Source of the DNA: Leptolyngbya sp. O-77
GTDB taxonomy: Bacteria > Cyanobacteriota > Cyanobacteriia > Elainellales > Elainellaceae
Reading direction: 5' to 3'
Assembly (NCBI RefSeq): GCF_001548395.1
Contig: NZ_AP017367.1
Location: 4,935,001-4,999,000 of the forward strand
Length of the DNA: 64,000 nt
Shown: piece by piece, positions 51,023-62,461 of the stretch
Layout: the number at the start of each line of letters is the position of its first letter
Numbering within the stretch: position 1 is the stretch's first letter
Position numbers and translations under genes: made by a program
The notes under the pieces: generated by a model
The model's database searches: none
What the model was told of the DNA's origin: nothing
The model's input: only the letters and a program-made list of their open reading frames with translations

Positions 51023-54000
51023 ATGCACGGAACGATTGAGATTTTAGGTTATCAGTCTCTAGGCTTGATTCACGAAGGCGTGAATACGGTGCTGTATCGG
51101 GCTGTTTCCCAGATTACCCAGCAGCCGTTCATTCTCAAGGTGTTGCGGGCGGAGCATCCTACTCTGGAGCAGATTACTCGGCTAAAGCACGAGTATCAGG
51201 TGGCGGCCAATCTCGATTTGCCTGGTGTGGTGCGGGTATACGGGCTGGAAACGCATGGGCATCGGGCCGTGCTGGTGTTGGAAGATTTTGGTGGGCGATC
51301 GCTCAAGCAGGTTTTTGGCCAACCGCAAGTGCAAGATCCTCGATCCGGGCGCGGGTGCTGAATATCGCGATTCAGCTGACTCAAGCGCTGGCCTCGCTTC
51401 AGCAGGCTCGCATTATTCACAAAGACATAAAGCCTTCCCAACATCCTCCTCAACGAGGAAACAGGCGAAGTAAAGCTCACGGACTTTAGCATTGCCCTCG
51501 CGCCTGGGCGAAGAGCTGACCCTGCCGCAGGAGCTAAACCAGCTTGAGGGAACGCTGGTCTACATGTCGCCGGAGCAGACGGGGCGGATGAACCGGACGC
51601 TGGACTATCGCAGCGACTTCTATTCTCTGGGTATTACGCTGTATGAGCTGCTGGCGGGGCGGCTGCCGTTTCGGGGAAACGATCCTCTGGAATTGGTGCA
51701 TTGTCACATTGCCAAAGCGCCGCCGCCGCTGCGGAGTTTGAACCCCAATGTTCCGGGGGCGATCGCCGCTATTGTTCACAAGCTGATGGCGAAAAACGCG
51801 GAAGACCGCTACCAGAGCGCAGCAGGATTGTTGGCTGACTTAGAGCGCTGCCGCGATGCTTTGACAGAGGGCAAGACGATTCCTGACTTTACGCCCGGAG
51901 AGCGCGATCGCTCGTCCCAACTGCTGATTCCCAAAACCCTCTATGGGCGCGAGTCAGAGGTGTCTGCACTGCTGGCGGCATTTGATCGGGTGTCGGCAAA
52001 CACGAGTCCGCTGCTGGCGCTGGGCGGCGAAGAGAGCAGCCGCAGCGAGCTGATGCTGGTGTCGGGCTATTCGGGCATCGGCAAATCTTCTCTGGTGAAC
52101 GAAATCCACAAGCCGGTGGTGCGGCAGCGGGGCTACTTTATCAGCGGCAAGTTTGACCAATACAAGCGCAATGTGCCCTATGCCTCGATTATTCAGGCGT
52201 TTCAATCGCTGACGCAGCAGGTGCTGACGGAAAGTGGCGATCGCCTGGAGAAATGGCGCGAAAAGCTGCTCGCTGCCCTAGGCCCCAACGGACAAGTCGT
52301 AATCGACGTAATTCCCCAGATGGAGCTGATTTTGGGCACCCAGCCGCCCGTCCCAGAACTAGGCGCAACGGAGGCACAAAATCGCTTTCTCCAGGTCTTT
52401 CAATCGCTGGTCGGCGTGTTTGCCCAGCCGACTCATCCGCTGGTGCTGTTTCTCGACGATTTGCAGTGGGCCGATTCGGCCTCGCTGAAGCTGATTCAGG
52501 CGCTGATGTCCAATCCCGACAGTCGCTACCTGCTGATGATCGGCGCATATCGGGACAACGAAGTTAGCCCGGTTCACCCGCTGATGAAAACGGTGGAAGA
52601 GATTCAGCAGGCGGGCGGCGTGGTGAACCAGATTGTGCTGAAGCCGCTGCCCCTGGAAGCAGTGCAACGGCTAGTGCAGGATGCGCTGACGGGCAGGCGA
52701 GCCTCGCGCAGCCGGAGAGCCGAAGAACAGCCTTCAGAATATCTGCACCCGCTGGCGGAACTGCTGTTTGCCAAAACCCAGGGCAATCCGTTCTTTTTGA
52801 CGCAACTGCTGAAAACGCTGTATCAAGAAAAGCTGCTCACCTTCGACTTTGCGACGGGCGGCTGGCAATGGGACGTGCAGGCGATTCAAGAAACGGGCAT
52901 TGCCGACCAGTCAGTGGTGGAACTGGTGGCAGGTAATTTGGTGAAGCTGCCGCCAGAGACGCAGACGGTGCTGAAGCTGGCGGCCTGTGTGGGCGATCGC
53001 TTTAGTTTGCCGACGCTGGTGGTGATCAGCGGACTGAGCCTGTCGGCGCTGGCGCAAGCTCTGCAACCTGCGCTGGAGGAGCGTTTCATCTTGCCGCTCA
53101 GCCAGGATTACAAAATTCCGCTGCTGTTTTCAGAAGATGAACTCGGCAACTTGCTAGCCGATGCTGCCCAGTCGGGGGCCAAGCAGCCGTTTACTTATCG
53201 CTTTTTGCACGATCGGGTGCAGCAGGCTGCTTACTCGTTAATTGACGAGGGCGATCGCCCAGCCACACATTTGCAAATTGGTCGGCTGCTGCTGCAAACG
53301 ATTCCCGCTGCGGATCGCGCCACAGGACAATTTGAAGGATTGTTTGAAATCGTCAACGCGCTGAACTACGGGGCTGATCTCATCAACGAGCCGCAGGAGC
53401 GGGTAGACCTGGTGCGGCTGAACCTAGCAGCAGGGCGGCGGGCCAAGGCGGCAGCGGCGTATGAAACGGCGGACAGCTTTTTGCAACAGGGGCGATCGCT
53501 CCTGCCAGAAAACGCCTGGACGACGCACTATGACCTGACGCTGGCACTGCACGCCGAAGCCGCCCAAGCGGCTTACCTGGTGACGAAATACGACGAAGCA
53601 GAGGCGATCGCCAATACCCTGGAGCAACATGCCGCCAGTGTTCTCGATGCAGTGCAGTCCTACGAGCTAAAGATCCAGATTTACATCGCCCAGCTGCAAA
53701 TGTGGCGATCGCTCGCGGTGGCCTTCGACGGGCTGATGCTGCTGGGCTTTACCATCGCTAGCCCGCTGAACCACGATCATTTCCAAATTTCACTGCCCGC
53801 ACTGGATGCGCTGGATGCCGTACCCGAACTGACCGATCCCGAAAAGCTGGCAGCCCTGCGAATTTTGAACGCAGTAACGGGCACCGCGTATCAAACTCAG
53901 CCAGAGGTGTTTCGCTGGGTTGCCACCACGCAGCTTGAACTCTGCGTCCGTTATGGTCATTCGCCCTTGGCGGCCCCTAGCTACGCCACCTATGCCTGGT

Positions 54001-56546
54001 ATTGCAGCACGATTCCCGCCGCAGACCGCGCCTACGAGGCGGGGCAGATTGCCATGAAGCTGCTGGAGCGCTATCAGTGCCGCGAGTGGCAGTGCAGCAT
54101 TGTGCAACTGTTTGAATGCTTTGTGCGGCACCATAAGGAACACATTCGCAATACCTTTGCGCCACTGGTGGAAGGCATTCATGTAGGGCAAGAAACGGGT
54201 GATTTAGGCTACGTCAGCTATTCGATCATGAACTATTGCGACCACCGATTTTTTAGCGGCGAGTCGCTGGAAGGTCATTACGAAAATCAGGTGCAGTATG
54301 GAGCGCTGCTGCTGCAACTGAAGCAGCATTTTCAGCTTTCTGCGGCTCGCATGTGGCAACAGGTGACGCTGAATCTGCTGGGACGATCGGAAAATCCGAC
54401 GCTGCTGGTGGGCGAAGCGTTTAATGAAATCGAAATGCTGCCGCGTTTGGAAGAGTCGCAAAATTATCAAGCGCTCTTTGTCTTTCACCTGGCCAAGCTG
54501 ATGCTGCACTACTGGTTTGGTGAATATGAGGCGGCGATCGCCTCTGCCAAACGCGGGGAACAATACGCAGGCTGCGGCGCGGGGCTGATGGCCACCCCGG
54601 TTTACTGGTTCTACTACGGGCTGGCGCTGCTGGCGGCCTATCCAGCGGGCAGTGCAGATCAGCAGGCGGAATGGATGCCGCAGTTGCTCGCCTGTCAGAC
54701 GACTGTGCAGCAGTGGGCTGCGTCTGCACCGATGAACCACCAGCACAAAGCCGACCTGCTGGCAGCGGAGTTGGCCCAGATTCGGGGCGATCGCCAGACC
54801 GCGATGGACTGCTACGATCTCGCCATTGCCCGCGCCACCAAAGAAGGCTTCATTCACGAAGCGGCTGTGGCCAGCGAACGGGCTGCCCAGTTTTATGCGG
54901 CGTTAGGCAAAACCCGCCTTTCCCAGAATTATTTAATCGATGCCTACTATGGCTACATCCAGTGGGGGGCGATCGCCAAAGTTCATGCGCTCACTGCCGA
55001 GCATCCTCTGCTACTCCAGCAGGACGAAGCCAGCAGCGCTCCAGCCGTCGATGCCACCATCACCGCTACTGCGACCACCACCCGCTCGACCCGCAGCACT
55101 AGCGGCCAGCGCGATTCCCTCGATTTGAACACGGTGATGAAAGCCGCCGAGGCGATCGCCAGCGAACTGCATCTCGACGCGCTGCTCAGCCGCATTCTCT
55201 CGATCATCCTGGAAAAATGCAGGCGCACAAAAAGGGCTGCCTGATTTTGGAAAAAGAAGGAAAGCTACAAATTGAGGCGATCGACAACAACCCAGACCAG
55301 ACGGCTGTGGTGTTTACAATCGACACCCCTGGAGAGCAGCCGCGAGAGGTTCCCGTGTCGCTCATCCATCTGGGTATGGCGGACGCAGCAGCCGCTAGTA
55401 TTGTCAGACGCAGCCAGCGATTCGCGGTTTGAGGGCGATCGCTATCTCCAGCAGCACCAGCCCAAATCCGTCCTGTGTGCCCCGATTCTCTATCAGGGCA
55501 AGCGCACGGGTGTCGTATACCTAGAAAACCCGCTAACGGCCAACGCCTTTCCACCGTCGCGGCTAGAACTCCTGAAATTGCTGACGACCCAAGCGGCGAT
55601 CGCCCTAGAAAACGCCCAGCTCTATGCCCGCGAGCAAGACAAATCCCAGTGCCTCCAAGAATCCCTGCAAAAGCTCCAGCAAACCCAGGCGCAGCTCGTG
55701 CAAACCGAAAAAATCTCCCAACTGGGGCAACTGGTGGCCGGGGTCGCCCACGAAGTCAACAATCCCGTCAGCTTCATCGCAGGCAACCTGGCCCACGCCA
55801 GCCGCTATATCGAAGACCTGGTGGAACATCTGGCACTATATCAGCAGCACTACGCCCCACCCATCGCAGCGATTCAACACCACGCCGAAGAAATTGACCT
55901 GGAATTTTTGCTCGATGATTTGCCCAAAATGGTGAACTCCATGAAACTGGGCACTGACCGCATTCGGGATATCATGCAATCGCTGCGAACCTACTCCCGC
56001 GCCGACGGCAGCGAAAAACGCCCCACCGATCTGCACGCAGGATTGGATACCACGCTGCTGATCCTGTCGCATCGGCTAAAGGCAAAGCCAGAGCGTCCGG
56101 CGATTCGCATTGTCAAAAACTACGGCACGCTACCGCCTGTGAATTGCTACAGCGGGCAAATCAACCAGGTGTTTATGAACCTGATTGCCAATGCCATCGA
56201 CGCGATGGAAGAGGGCAACGCCGGGAAAGCTTTGTCGGAGCTAGAGCAGCACCCCAATACGATTACGATTTCTACAACAGCTACCGACCATGCCGTCACA
56301 ATCCGCATTGCCGACAATGGGCCGGGCATGAGCGAAGCCGTTCGGCAAAAGCTGTTTGATGCCTTTTTCACCACCAAGCCAGAGGGTAAAGGAACTGGTC
56401 TAGGGCTATCCATCAGCTACCAGATCGTGGCAGAAAATCATGGCGGGACGTTGGAATGCTACAGTTCGCCAGGGCAGGGCGCAGAGTTTGTGGTGCAAAT
56501 TCCAGTTCAGTCCGAAGTGCCGGCCCACGTTCTGGTTAGCTCCTAG
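51023..56546 (+). CDS. Hybrid Ser/Thr kinase-ATPase-GAF-histidine kinase (several frame breaks as sequenced)
   Basis: A giant signalling protein of about 1,840 residues when repaired. Order: a Ser/Thr protein kinase domain (about 1-270; ILKVLRAEHPTLEQITRLKH, IIHKDIKPSN, then GTLVYMSPEQTGRMNR); an AAA-type ATPase with Walker A GYSGIGKSSLVNEI and Walker B LVLFLDDLQWAD; a long alpha-helical repeat region; a GAF domain (about 1395-1550); and a histidine kinase (H-box VAGVAHEVNNPVSFIAGNLA, ATP lid DNGPGMSEAVRQKLFDAFFT and GTGLGLSISYQIV). The frame breaks near 51343, at CCC 51437-51439, CCC 51495-51497, AAAAA 55213-55217 and GGG 55372-55374. All but the first are repaired by removing one base. No response regulator lies adjacent. 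The signal is unknown. Confidence 0.85.
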
Positions 56547-56553
56547 ATCTGTT

Positions 56554-56643
56554 AGGACTTACGCAGTTGGACAATTTCTCGCGGGCTGTGCCCGCGAGAA
56601 ATTGTCCAAACCCCAAGGAGCTTACCGCAAGTGCGTAAGTCCT
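56554..56643. repeat. Nested palindromic element (MITE-like)
   Basis: The ends AGGACTTACGCA (56554-56565) and TGCGTAAGTCCT (56632-56643) are perfectly complementary. Inside is an 18-bp perfect hairpin GGACAATTTCTCGCGGGC / GCCCGCGAGAAATTGTCC with a 3-nt loop. AGGACTTACGCA ends are seen on small mobile elements in filamentous cyanobacteria (recollection). It lies 8 bp past the hybrid kinase stop and may also terminate it. Confidence 0.75.
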
Positions 56644-56783
56644 GTCTGTTTTTTGGAGGAGGGGTTCGTAGAAAATCTCCCACTGCCGTCGCGGTTGCAG
56701 GCTTGCAATTTCTTAAGAATGGGTCAAGCCCTGCACAAGGCCCACACAAGACCCACACAAGACCCGTACAAGCCCCCTAATAG

Positions 56784-57563
56784 CTAGGCGACGGCCAATT
56801 CTGGCATCAGCGTCAGCACATCCACCCCCGTGGCCGTCACTGCAACCGTGTGTTCAAACTGGGCAGAAAGCTGCCGATCTTTCGTCACCGCAGTCCATTT
56901 ATCCGATAAAACCTCCACTTCCCAAGTGCCGACGTTAATCATTGGCTCAATTGTGAACACCATGCCAGGGCGCAGCTTTTTGCCCTTGCCGCGCTTGCCA
57001 TAGTGGGGAATTTGGGGAGCCGTGTGGAAGATGCGCCCAACGCCGTGCCCCACAAAATCTTGCACCACCGAGAAGCCCTGGGATTCAGCATATTCCTGAA
57101 TGGCGGCCCCAATGTCGCCGATGCGGGCCCCCGGCTTGACCTCGCGAATGCCACGCCACATGCACTCTTCCGTCACCTCTACTAGCTTGCGGGCAAGGGG
57201 CGACGGCTCTCCTACAAAGAACGTGCGCGAGGTGTCGCCGTGGTAGCCATCCACAATCGGCGTTACGTCGATGTTAATAATGTCGCCGTCGCGCAGGATT
57301 TGCTTGGCATTGGGGATGCCGTGACACACGACTTCATTGACGCTGGTGCAGATTGATTTGGGAAAGTCGTGATAGCCCAGCGGGGCGCTTTTGGCTCCAT
57401 GCCTTTGAGTCCATTCCTCTGCGGCATCGTTTAGCTCCAGCGTGCTGACCCCTGGCTTCACCAGCGGCTCTAGATAGGCAAGAAGCTGGGCAGCAAGCTG
57501 TCCGGCCTGGCGCATTTTTTCGATTTCGCGCTGTGACATGAGGGTGATGGTTTCGTTGGACAT
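56784..57563 (-). CDS. map: Methionine aminopeptidase, type I
   Basis: A 259-residue metalloprotease removing the initiator methionine from new proteins. The dinuclear metal site is visible: Asp in IINIDVTPIVDGYHGDTSRT (two Asp), His in GHGVGRIFHTAPQIPHYG, Glu in GMVFTIEPMINVG and Glu in AQFEHTVAVT. The substrate His is in VCHGIPNAKQILRDGD. The length is that of a bacterial type Ia enzyme without an N-terminal zinc extension. It faces the PabB gene head-to-tail, 109 bp apart. Confidence 0.95.
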   Translation of the reverse strand: MSNETITLMSQREIEKMRQAGQLAAQLLAYLEPLVKPGVSTLELNDAAEEWTQRHGAKSAPLGYHDFPKSICTSVNEVVCHGIPNAKQILRDGDIINIDVTPIVDGYHGDTSRTFFVGEPSPLARKLVEVTEECMWRGIREVKPGARIGDIGAAIQEYAESQGFSVVQDFVGHGVGRIFHTAPQIPHYGKRGKGKKLRPGMVFTIEPMINVGTWEVEVLSDKWTAVTKDRQLSAQFEHTVAVTATGVDVLTLMPELAVA

Positions 57564-57672
57564 TTTGGAGGGAGCTAGACGCTAAACGTTGGAGGTTCGA
57601 GGCTGCTGTTAAAACTACTAGGACTGCTGCTACGGCGGCAGATCTACAAAGCGGCCCTTTCTACTTCAATTT

Positions 57673-59511
57673 CTACTTTAATCGGCAGAGGGAGTTTGAA
57701 TCGAGTGTGGCGTTCCACTGGTGGCGAACGGCGTTGATCAGCAAGATTCGAGTGCAGCGGGAGAGATCTCCGAGTCGCACGATGCGCTCTTTTATTTTGC
57801 CCTGTTCCAGCAAAAAGGAGCGATAGATACCGGGCAGCAAGCCGCAATGGACGGGTGGAGTCACCCATTCGCCATCCAGTTCTAGCACCAGGTTGGCAAT
57901 ACAGGTTTCGGTGAGTTCGCCGCGCTCGTTCCACAGCAGGGTGTCGTCGGCTTCGGGGTGTGCCTGTTGTGCCTGCATGTAGACGAGGCGATGGGTGGTT
58001 TTGTGATAGAGAAACGGATTGCCAGAGTCAATGGGCGTTTGGGCGATCGCCACTCGATAGACCCTCGGCAGGGGGGCGATTGCCTGGGCTTCGACCGTGG
58101 GCGGATGGGTCGGCGGCACAATCAGCCGCAGCTTGTGGGGCTGGGGCGGGAGGGTAGCGAGGCGCTGCTGAATGGCGTTTTCAACCGCATCCCAGTCTAC
58201 CGTAAAGCCGAAATAGTCTGCGGAGGCGCGGAGTCGGGCCAGGTGGCGATCGCCCCAGGCAATTCCTGCCTCTGGAGTCCACAGCATCGACTCCAGCAGG
58301 GAAAAGGCAGGACGCACCTGGGTCAGCACCTGCGCCTTGGTGCGGCATTCCTGAAACTCAGAGTCGGCTGTAGAATCCCAGACAATGCCGCCGCCGACCC
58401 CATATTCCGCCTGCCCTGTGGGGCGATGCACCAGCACCGTGCGAATTGCCACGTTAAATTGCGCCTGAACATGCGCCTGAGCAGAGGCCTGCGGGTTGGG
58501 GCGAATGTACCCAATGGTGCCCGTGTAGACCCGTCGGGGGGCCGTTTCTAGGTCGGCGATGAGAGACATGGTGCGGGCTTTGGGCGCTCCGGTGATAGAC
58601 GCAGGCGGAAACAGGGCTTGAAAAATGGCTGGCAGGCTGGCTGAGGTTTCTGCCTGAACCGTGCTAGTCATCTGCCAGACAGTGGGATAGCGCTCCAGGG
58701 CAAACAGGCGCGATACCTGCACGCTGCCCAGCCGCGCTACCCGCGCCAGGTCGTTTCGCACCATGTCCACGATCATCACGTTCTCGGCACGGTTCTTGTC
58801 TGAGTGGTACAGATCCTCAGCCTGCTGGCGATCGCCCGCTGCCCACAATCCCCGCGCCGTTGTTCCCTTCATCGGCTTGGATGTCAGCGTGTTGCCCTTC
58901 CGCGAAAAAAATAGCTCTGGCGACGCGCTGCACACGGCCCACTCCGGCAGATTGATAAACGCGCCATAGCCCAACGGCTGCGCCCGAATCATCTGACACC
59001 AGAGGGCCCACGGATCGCGCACATTCTCTGCTTGCAGCCGAAAGGTATAGTTGACCTGATAGGTGTCGCCTGCGTGGATGTGGTGCTTGATGCGGGCGAT
59101 CGCCGCCTGAAACTCTTCGACCGATAGGTTAGGCTGCCAATTCAGCAGGGGCGGGCTGGCTGCTGTCATTCGCTGGGTCAGGTCTTGCTGCGACAGGATT
59201 TGCGGCGCTGGATATAGCCCAAACGCCAGCAGCGGAAAGCGGACGGATGCAGATGGGTGTTCGTTCCGTACCGTCAGGGCGGGATCAAAAGCAGGCGCAG
59301 CTTCGTAACTCACTAGCCCCATCGCCCACAGGCACTCCTGCTGTACCCGCGCTTCAATCTCCGCCAGCGCAGGCAGCCCGTCCGCTAGGTCATACACCTC
59401 ATACTTCGCCACCGGATTCTGGAACCACAGCCAGCGATCGCGCTCCGCCTCTCGCACCAGCGCTTCCCATTCGCCCACACCCTGCCATTCCAAGTCTTCC
59501 AACTTGCTCAA
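57673..59511 (-). CDS. pabB: Aminodeoxychorismate synthase component I fused to aminodeoxychorismate lyase (PabB-PabC)
   Basis: A 612-residue bifunctional enzyme of p-aminobenzoate (folate) synthesis. The N-terminal ~370 residues are a chorismate-binding domain: LSVEEFQAAIARIKHHIHAG, SPELFFSRKGNTLTSKPMKG, NVMIVDMVRNDLARVARLGS and FPPASITGAPKARTMSLIAD (the P-A-S-I-T-G-A-P-K block). The C-terminal ~230 residues are a class IV aminotransferase-fold lyase (DDTLLWNERGELTETCIANL). The glutaminase subunit PabA is not adjacent. The full fused length is typical of several cyanobacteria and other bacteria. It lies just downstream of map on the same strand. Confidence 0.92.
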   Translation of the reverse strand: MSKLEDLEWQGVGEWEALVREAERDRWLWFQNPVAKYEVYDLADGLPALAEIEARVQQECLWAMGLVSYEAAPAFDPALTVRNEHPSASVRFPLLAFGLYPAPQILSQQDLTQRMTAASPPLLNWQPNLSVEEFQAAIARIKHHIHAGDTYQVNYTFRLQAENVRDPWALWCQMIRAQPLGYGAFINLPEWAVCSASPELFFSRKGNTLTSKPMKGTTARGLWAAGDRQQAEDLYHSDKNRAENVMIVDMVRNDLARVARLGSVQVSRLFALERYPTVWQMTSTVQAETSASLPAIFQALFPPASITGAPKARTMSLIADLETAPRRVYTGTIGYIRPNPQASAQAHVQAQFNVAIRTVLVHRPTGQAEYGVGGGIVWDSTADSEFQECRTKAQVLTQVRPAFSLLESMLWTPEAGIAWGDRHLARLRASADYFGFTVDWDAVENAIQQRLATLPPQPHKLRLIVPPTHPPTVEAQAIAPLPRVYRVAIAQTPIDSGNPFLYHKTTHRLVYMQAQQAHPEADDTLLWNERGELTETCIANLVLELDGEWVTPPVHCGLLPGIYRSFLLEQGKIKERIVRLGDLSRCTRILLINAVRHQWNATLDSNSLCRLK

Positions 59512-59766
59512 TCACCCGTCCTAATGCTCATTCCCTCACGCTAGCACGGCTTTACATGCTGAGGCAGATGCCTAAACGGTAGACCTGTAGCTAATCTGCA
59601 ACTCAACAGCCAGAGAAGCTGTTCATACCACCTCCGCAAAATCTGTGCTACTTGGTGTTGCGTGATTTGGCACTGCGTAATCCGGTGCTGCAATTCCAGA
59701 GGTTTTTGCACCACTTTTCAATTTTTTGGGCATCTTAGAAGAAGGATAGATATGATCTGAGTCTAA

Positions 59767-59794
59767 AAGCGGGATTCAACAAGCGGGATTCAAC
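59767..59794. repeat. Two tandem 14-bp repeats (AAGCGGGATTCAAC)
   Basis: Two exact adjacent copies lie 172 bp upstream of the caspase-like gene, in a 454-bp intergenic region (59512-59965) with no supported gene. Possibly a regulator site for the caspase-like gene or for pabB; unproven. Confidence 0.6.
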
Positions 59795-59965
59795 TGGCGC
59801 TTTGGAGACTGGGTCAGGCCTCGATTTTTCAGATTTCTGAGGCTTTGGGGCTGGATTAGAGGTCGGAGTTTATGCTGAGCTTGGCAACTTCCCTTGAGTA
59901 GCGTCTTAGGTGCAGTTGGAAGCTGAAAGCCCTTTTTCGGGAAACTGCTTGGGGTGTCTGAAACG

Positions 59966-61932
59966 ATGACAAACTACTGGGCGATCGCCATTGGTATTAA
60001 TCAGTATCCACAGTTGCCACCCCTCGTCTATGCCGAGCGGGATGCCCAGTCTTTGATTCAGAGTTTGATTAACGACGCGGGGTTTCTGCCCGATACTTGC
60101 GTGCGGCTGACCGATAACTCGCCCCCAGCGGCCTGGGGGGCCACCACGCCCGACCGCGCTGGCATTCAAACGGCGATTGCCCAGGTGTGTCAGCGGCTCA
60201 AGTCAAACGATTGCCTCTGGCTATTTTTCAGCGGCTACGGGATGCATTATCAAGGCAAAGACTATTTAATGCCTCAAGATAGCGACCCCACCCAGCCCGC
60301 CCAGACCGGGCTTTCGGTCGAATTTCTCTATTCTCTATTGCAGGCAGCGCCGACGAAAAACCTGCTCGTGCTGCTGGACATGAACCGGAGCCAGGGCGTG
60401 CTGTCGGGGGTCAGCGCGGGTACTCATACCGCAGCCCTGGCCGAGCAATATGGCATTCCCACACTGCTGTCCTGTCGTCCAAACCAGCTTTCTCATGAAA
60501 CAATCGCCCTACGTCACGGATTGTTTACGGCTGCGGTGCTGGAGGGGCTAAAGCGTCCGGGCTGCGTCACGCTGGAGCATCTGGTGCAGTTTTTGCAAAC
60601 GCGCCTGCCAGAGCTAAGCGACCACCACTGGCGACCTCGCCAAGAGCCTTTGGCCATCATTCCAGATAGCCTGCGCTATCAGCTAATCGTGCCCGGAAAG
60701 GAGACTCTATCGCCCGCTCTGCCATCTTTTGCGCCTGTGGACGCTCCGGATCGGTTGCAGCCCGTTTCTCATCGGGATGAACCGCCTCGTCGGGCAGGGT
60801 CGGAGTGGCAGCCCTCCCAGAGTCCTGAATCCCATCCTGACTGGCGACACTCCAGCCCGCAAAAGCCCAGCTTGCAAACCCCTGCAATTTGGCAGGATCG
60901 CCCGGTCGAGCGAGTTACGCCATCTCCACCTCCGATTCCGGTTGTGTCGGAGGCAGAACTCCGTCGTGAGCCAGCAGACACACCGCTTCCGCCGTCCTCA
61001 TCACTCCCTGCGCCGCCCCCCACCCCCCACCCCACCGTACGCCCGTGGCGATCGCCTCTGATGCGTCTGAAGATCGCTCCTGGTGGCAACTGGTGCGCTG
61101 GGGGGGCGGGCTTTTGTCGCTGTTAATGGCGGCGGTGATTGTGCGAAATGTGGGCACGGTCTTGCGATCGCCCTCCGACAGCCAGACCATTGCCGTGCAG
61201 CCCAGTCCGGGTGTGGTTGCCTCGCCTGCTGGAACCTCGCTGCCAAACCCCGCCGCCAACTCGATTACTTCCACCGCCCCGTCGCCTGCACCGATGCCCA
61301 CTCCGGTTCCGGTGGCAAACCCAGCAGCCAATTCGCTGAACCTCCCTGCTCAGTCTTCTGTGCCGTCTGTGCCGGATACCCGCCCTGTGAGCGAGCCTGC
61401 ACCGCCCCTGTCAGATCGCGACATCATGAATGCGGCAATGGCAAACCTGACCAAAGTGCGGGCCGAATCGTCGAGCAATCAGGTATCGGAAATTTCAGAG
61501 GCAATTCGGCTGTTGCGGCAAATTCGTCCCGATCAGCCGTTGTATAAAGATGCACAGCAGGCGATTGATCGCTGGAGTCAGGTGATTTTGGATATGGCGT
61601 CGGGTCGAGCCATGCAGCGCAACGGAGGCGACCTGTGGCTAGCGGCTAACAATTATCGGGCGGCGATCGCCGCCGCCCAGCTCGTGCCCAGCGATCGCGC
61701 CAATACCTATCAAGCGGCTCAGCAAGCGATCGCCGGATGGAGTCAGCAAATTTTGAATTTGGCGAATATCCACGCCCAGTCGGGTGCCCTGGCCCAGGCG
61801 GTGCAGGTGGCTCAGCTGGTGCCGCCCGGTACGGCTGCCTACGATGCGGCTCAAGGGGCGATCGCCGCCTGGCAAAATCAGCTAGCCGCTGGCATTGATG
61901 CTGTGCCACAAGACCAACCGCTGGCATTCTAA
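59966..61932 (+). CDS. Caspase-fold (C14) protein without catalytic dyad, membrane-anchored (one frame break)
   Basis: A protein of about 655 residues. The N-terminal ~225 residues have the caspase/orthocaspase p20 fold (MTNYWAIAIGINQYPQLPPL, NDCLWLFFSGYGMHYQGKDY, LLVLLDMNRSQG). Both dyad positions are changed: the His of FSGHG is Tyr91 and the Cys of the DACR-type motif is Asn140, so it should not be a protease. A Pro/Ser-rich linker follows, then a membrane helix (WWQLVRWGGGLLSLLMAAVI) and a C-terminal Ala/Gln-rich helical repeat region. The frame breaks in the C-rich stretch near 61020-61045, where one missing base joins the two parts. ATG at 59966 is preferred to the GTG at 59954. Confidence 0.8.
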
Positions 61933-62147
61933 CGTTGCAACGGCTTACGCCGGGGCTGAGAGATTTTTGACCTGTTTTGGGAATACTGACAGTACTCAAG
62001 CCCCAAAGCACGGATTTCTCAGTCTCTTTTTCGTTACGTTTCTACGTGATTTGGGTTCGATCGCGCCCCAGAGCAGAATTCTCGCTTCTGCTAGGGACAA
62101 GGGCGATCGCTCGTTACCAGTTCTCGTTATTGCTATGCAGAGTCTTT

Positions 62148-62184
62148 GCAAGCCTCCTGCAAGCAGCTGGCGAGAGGCTTGCAG
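62148..62184. repeat. Imperfect hairpin in intergenic region
   Basis: GCAAGCCTC (62148-62156) pairs with GAGGCTTGC (62174-62182); the overlapping alternative is CTGCAAGC with GCTTGCAG. Lying about 220 bp after the caspase-like gene, it could be a terminator, but there is no long T-run. The rest of 61933-62461 shows no supported gene. Confidence 0.4.
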
Positions 62185-62461
62185 GCTCCTTTCAAACCTT
62201 TTACAAACCTTTTTCAGACCTTCTGCAATTCCAGCATCACTCCTCCGTAATTTCTCGGTTTGGCTTCACCTGAATTAGTGCCACTTTTATCTTGGAATTA
62301 TATGGAAATCTTCTGAAATTCCCCCCTTGGCGCAACCATCTTCAACCCAGGAACCGCCTCAAAATCCTCCTGCTGACCAGCCTGAGATTTTGCCAAAGAC
62401 ATCCGCGCCGTCCTGTCTCCAGTTTCGCGTTCTGGCAGTTTGCAAAAGAGATGCACCACTC

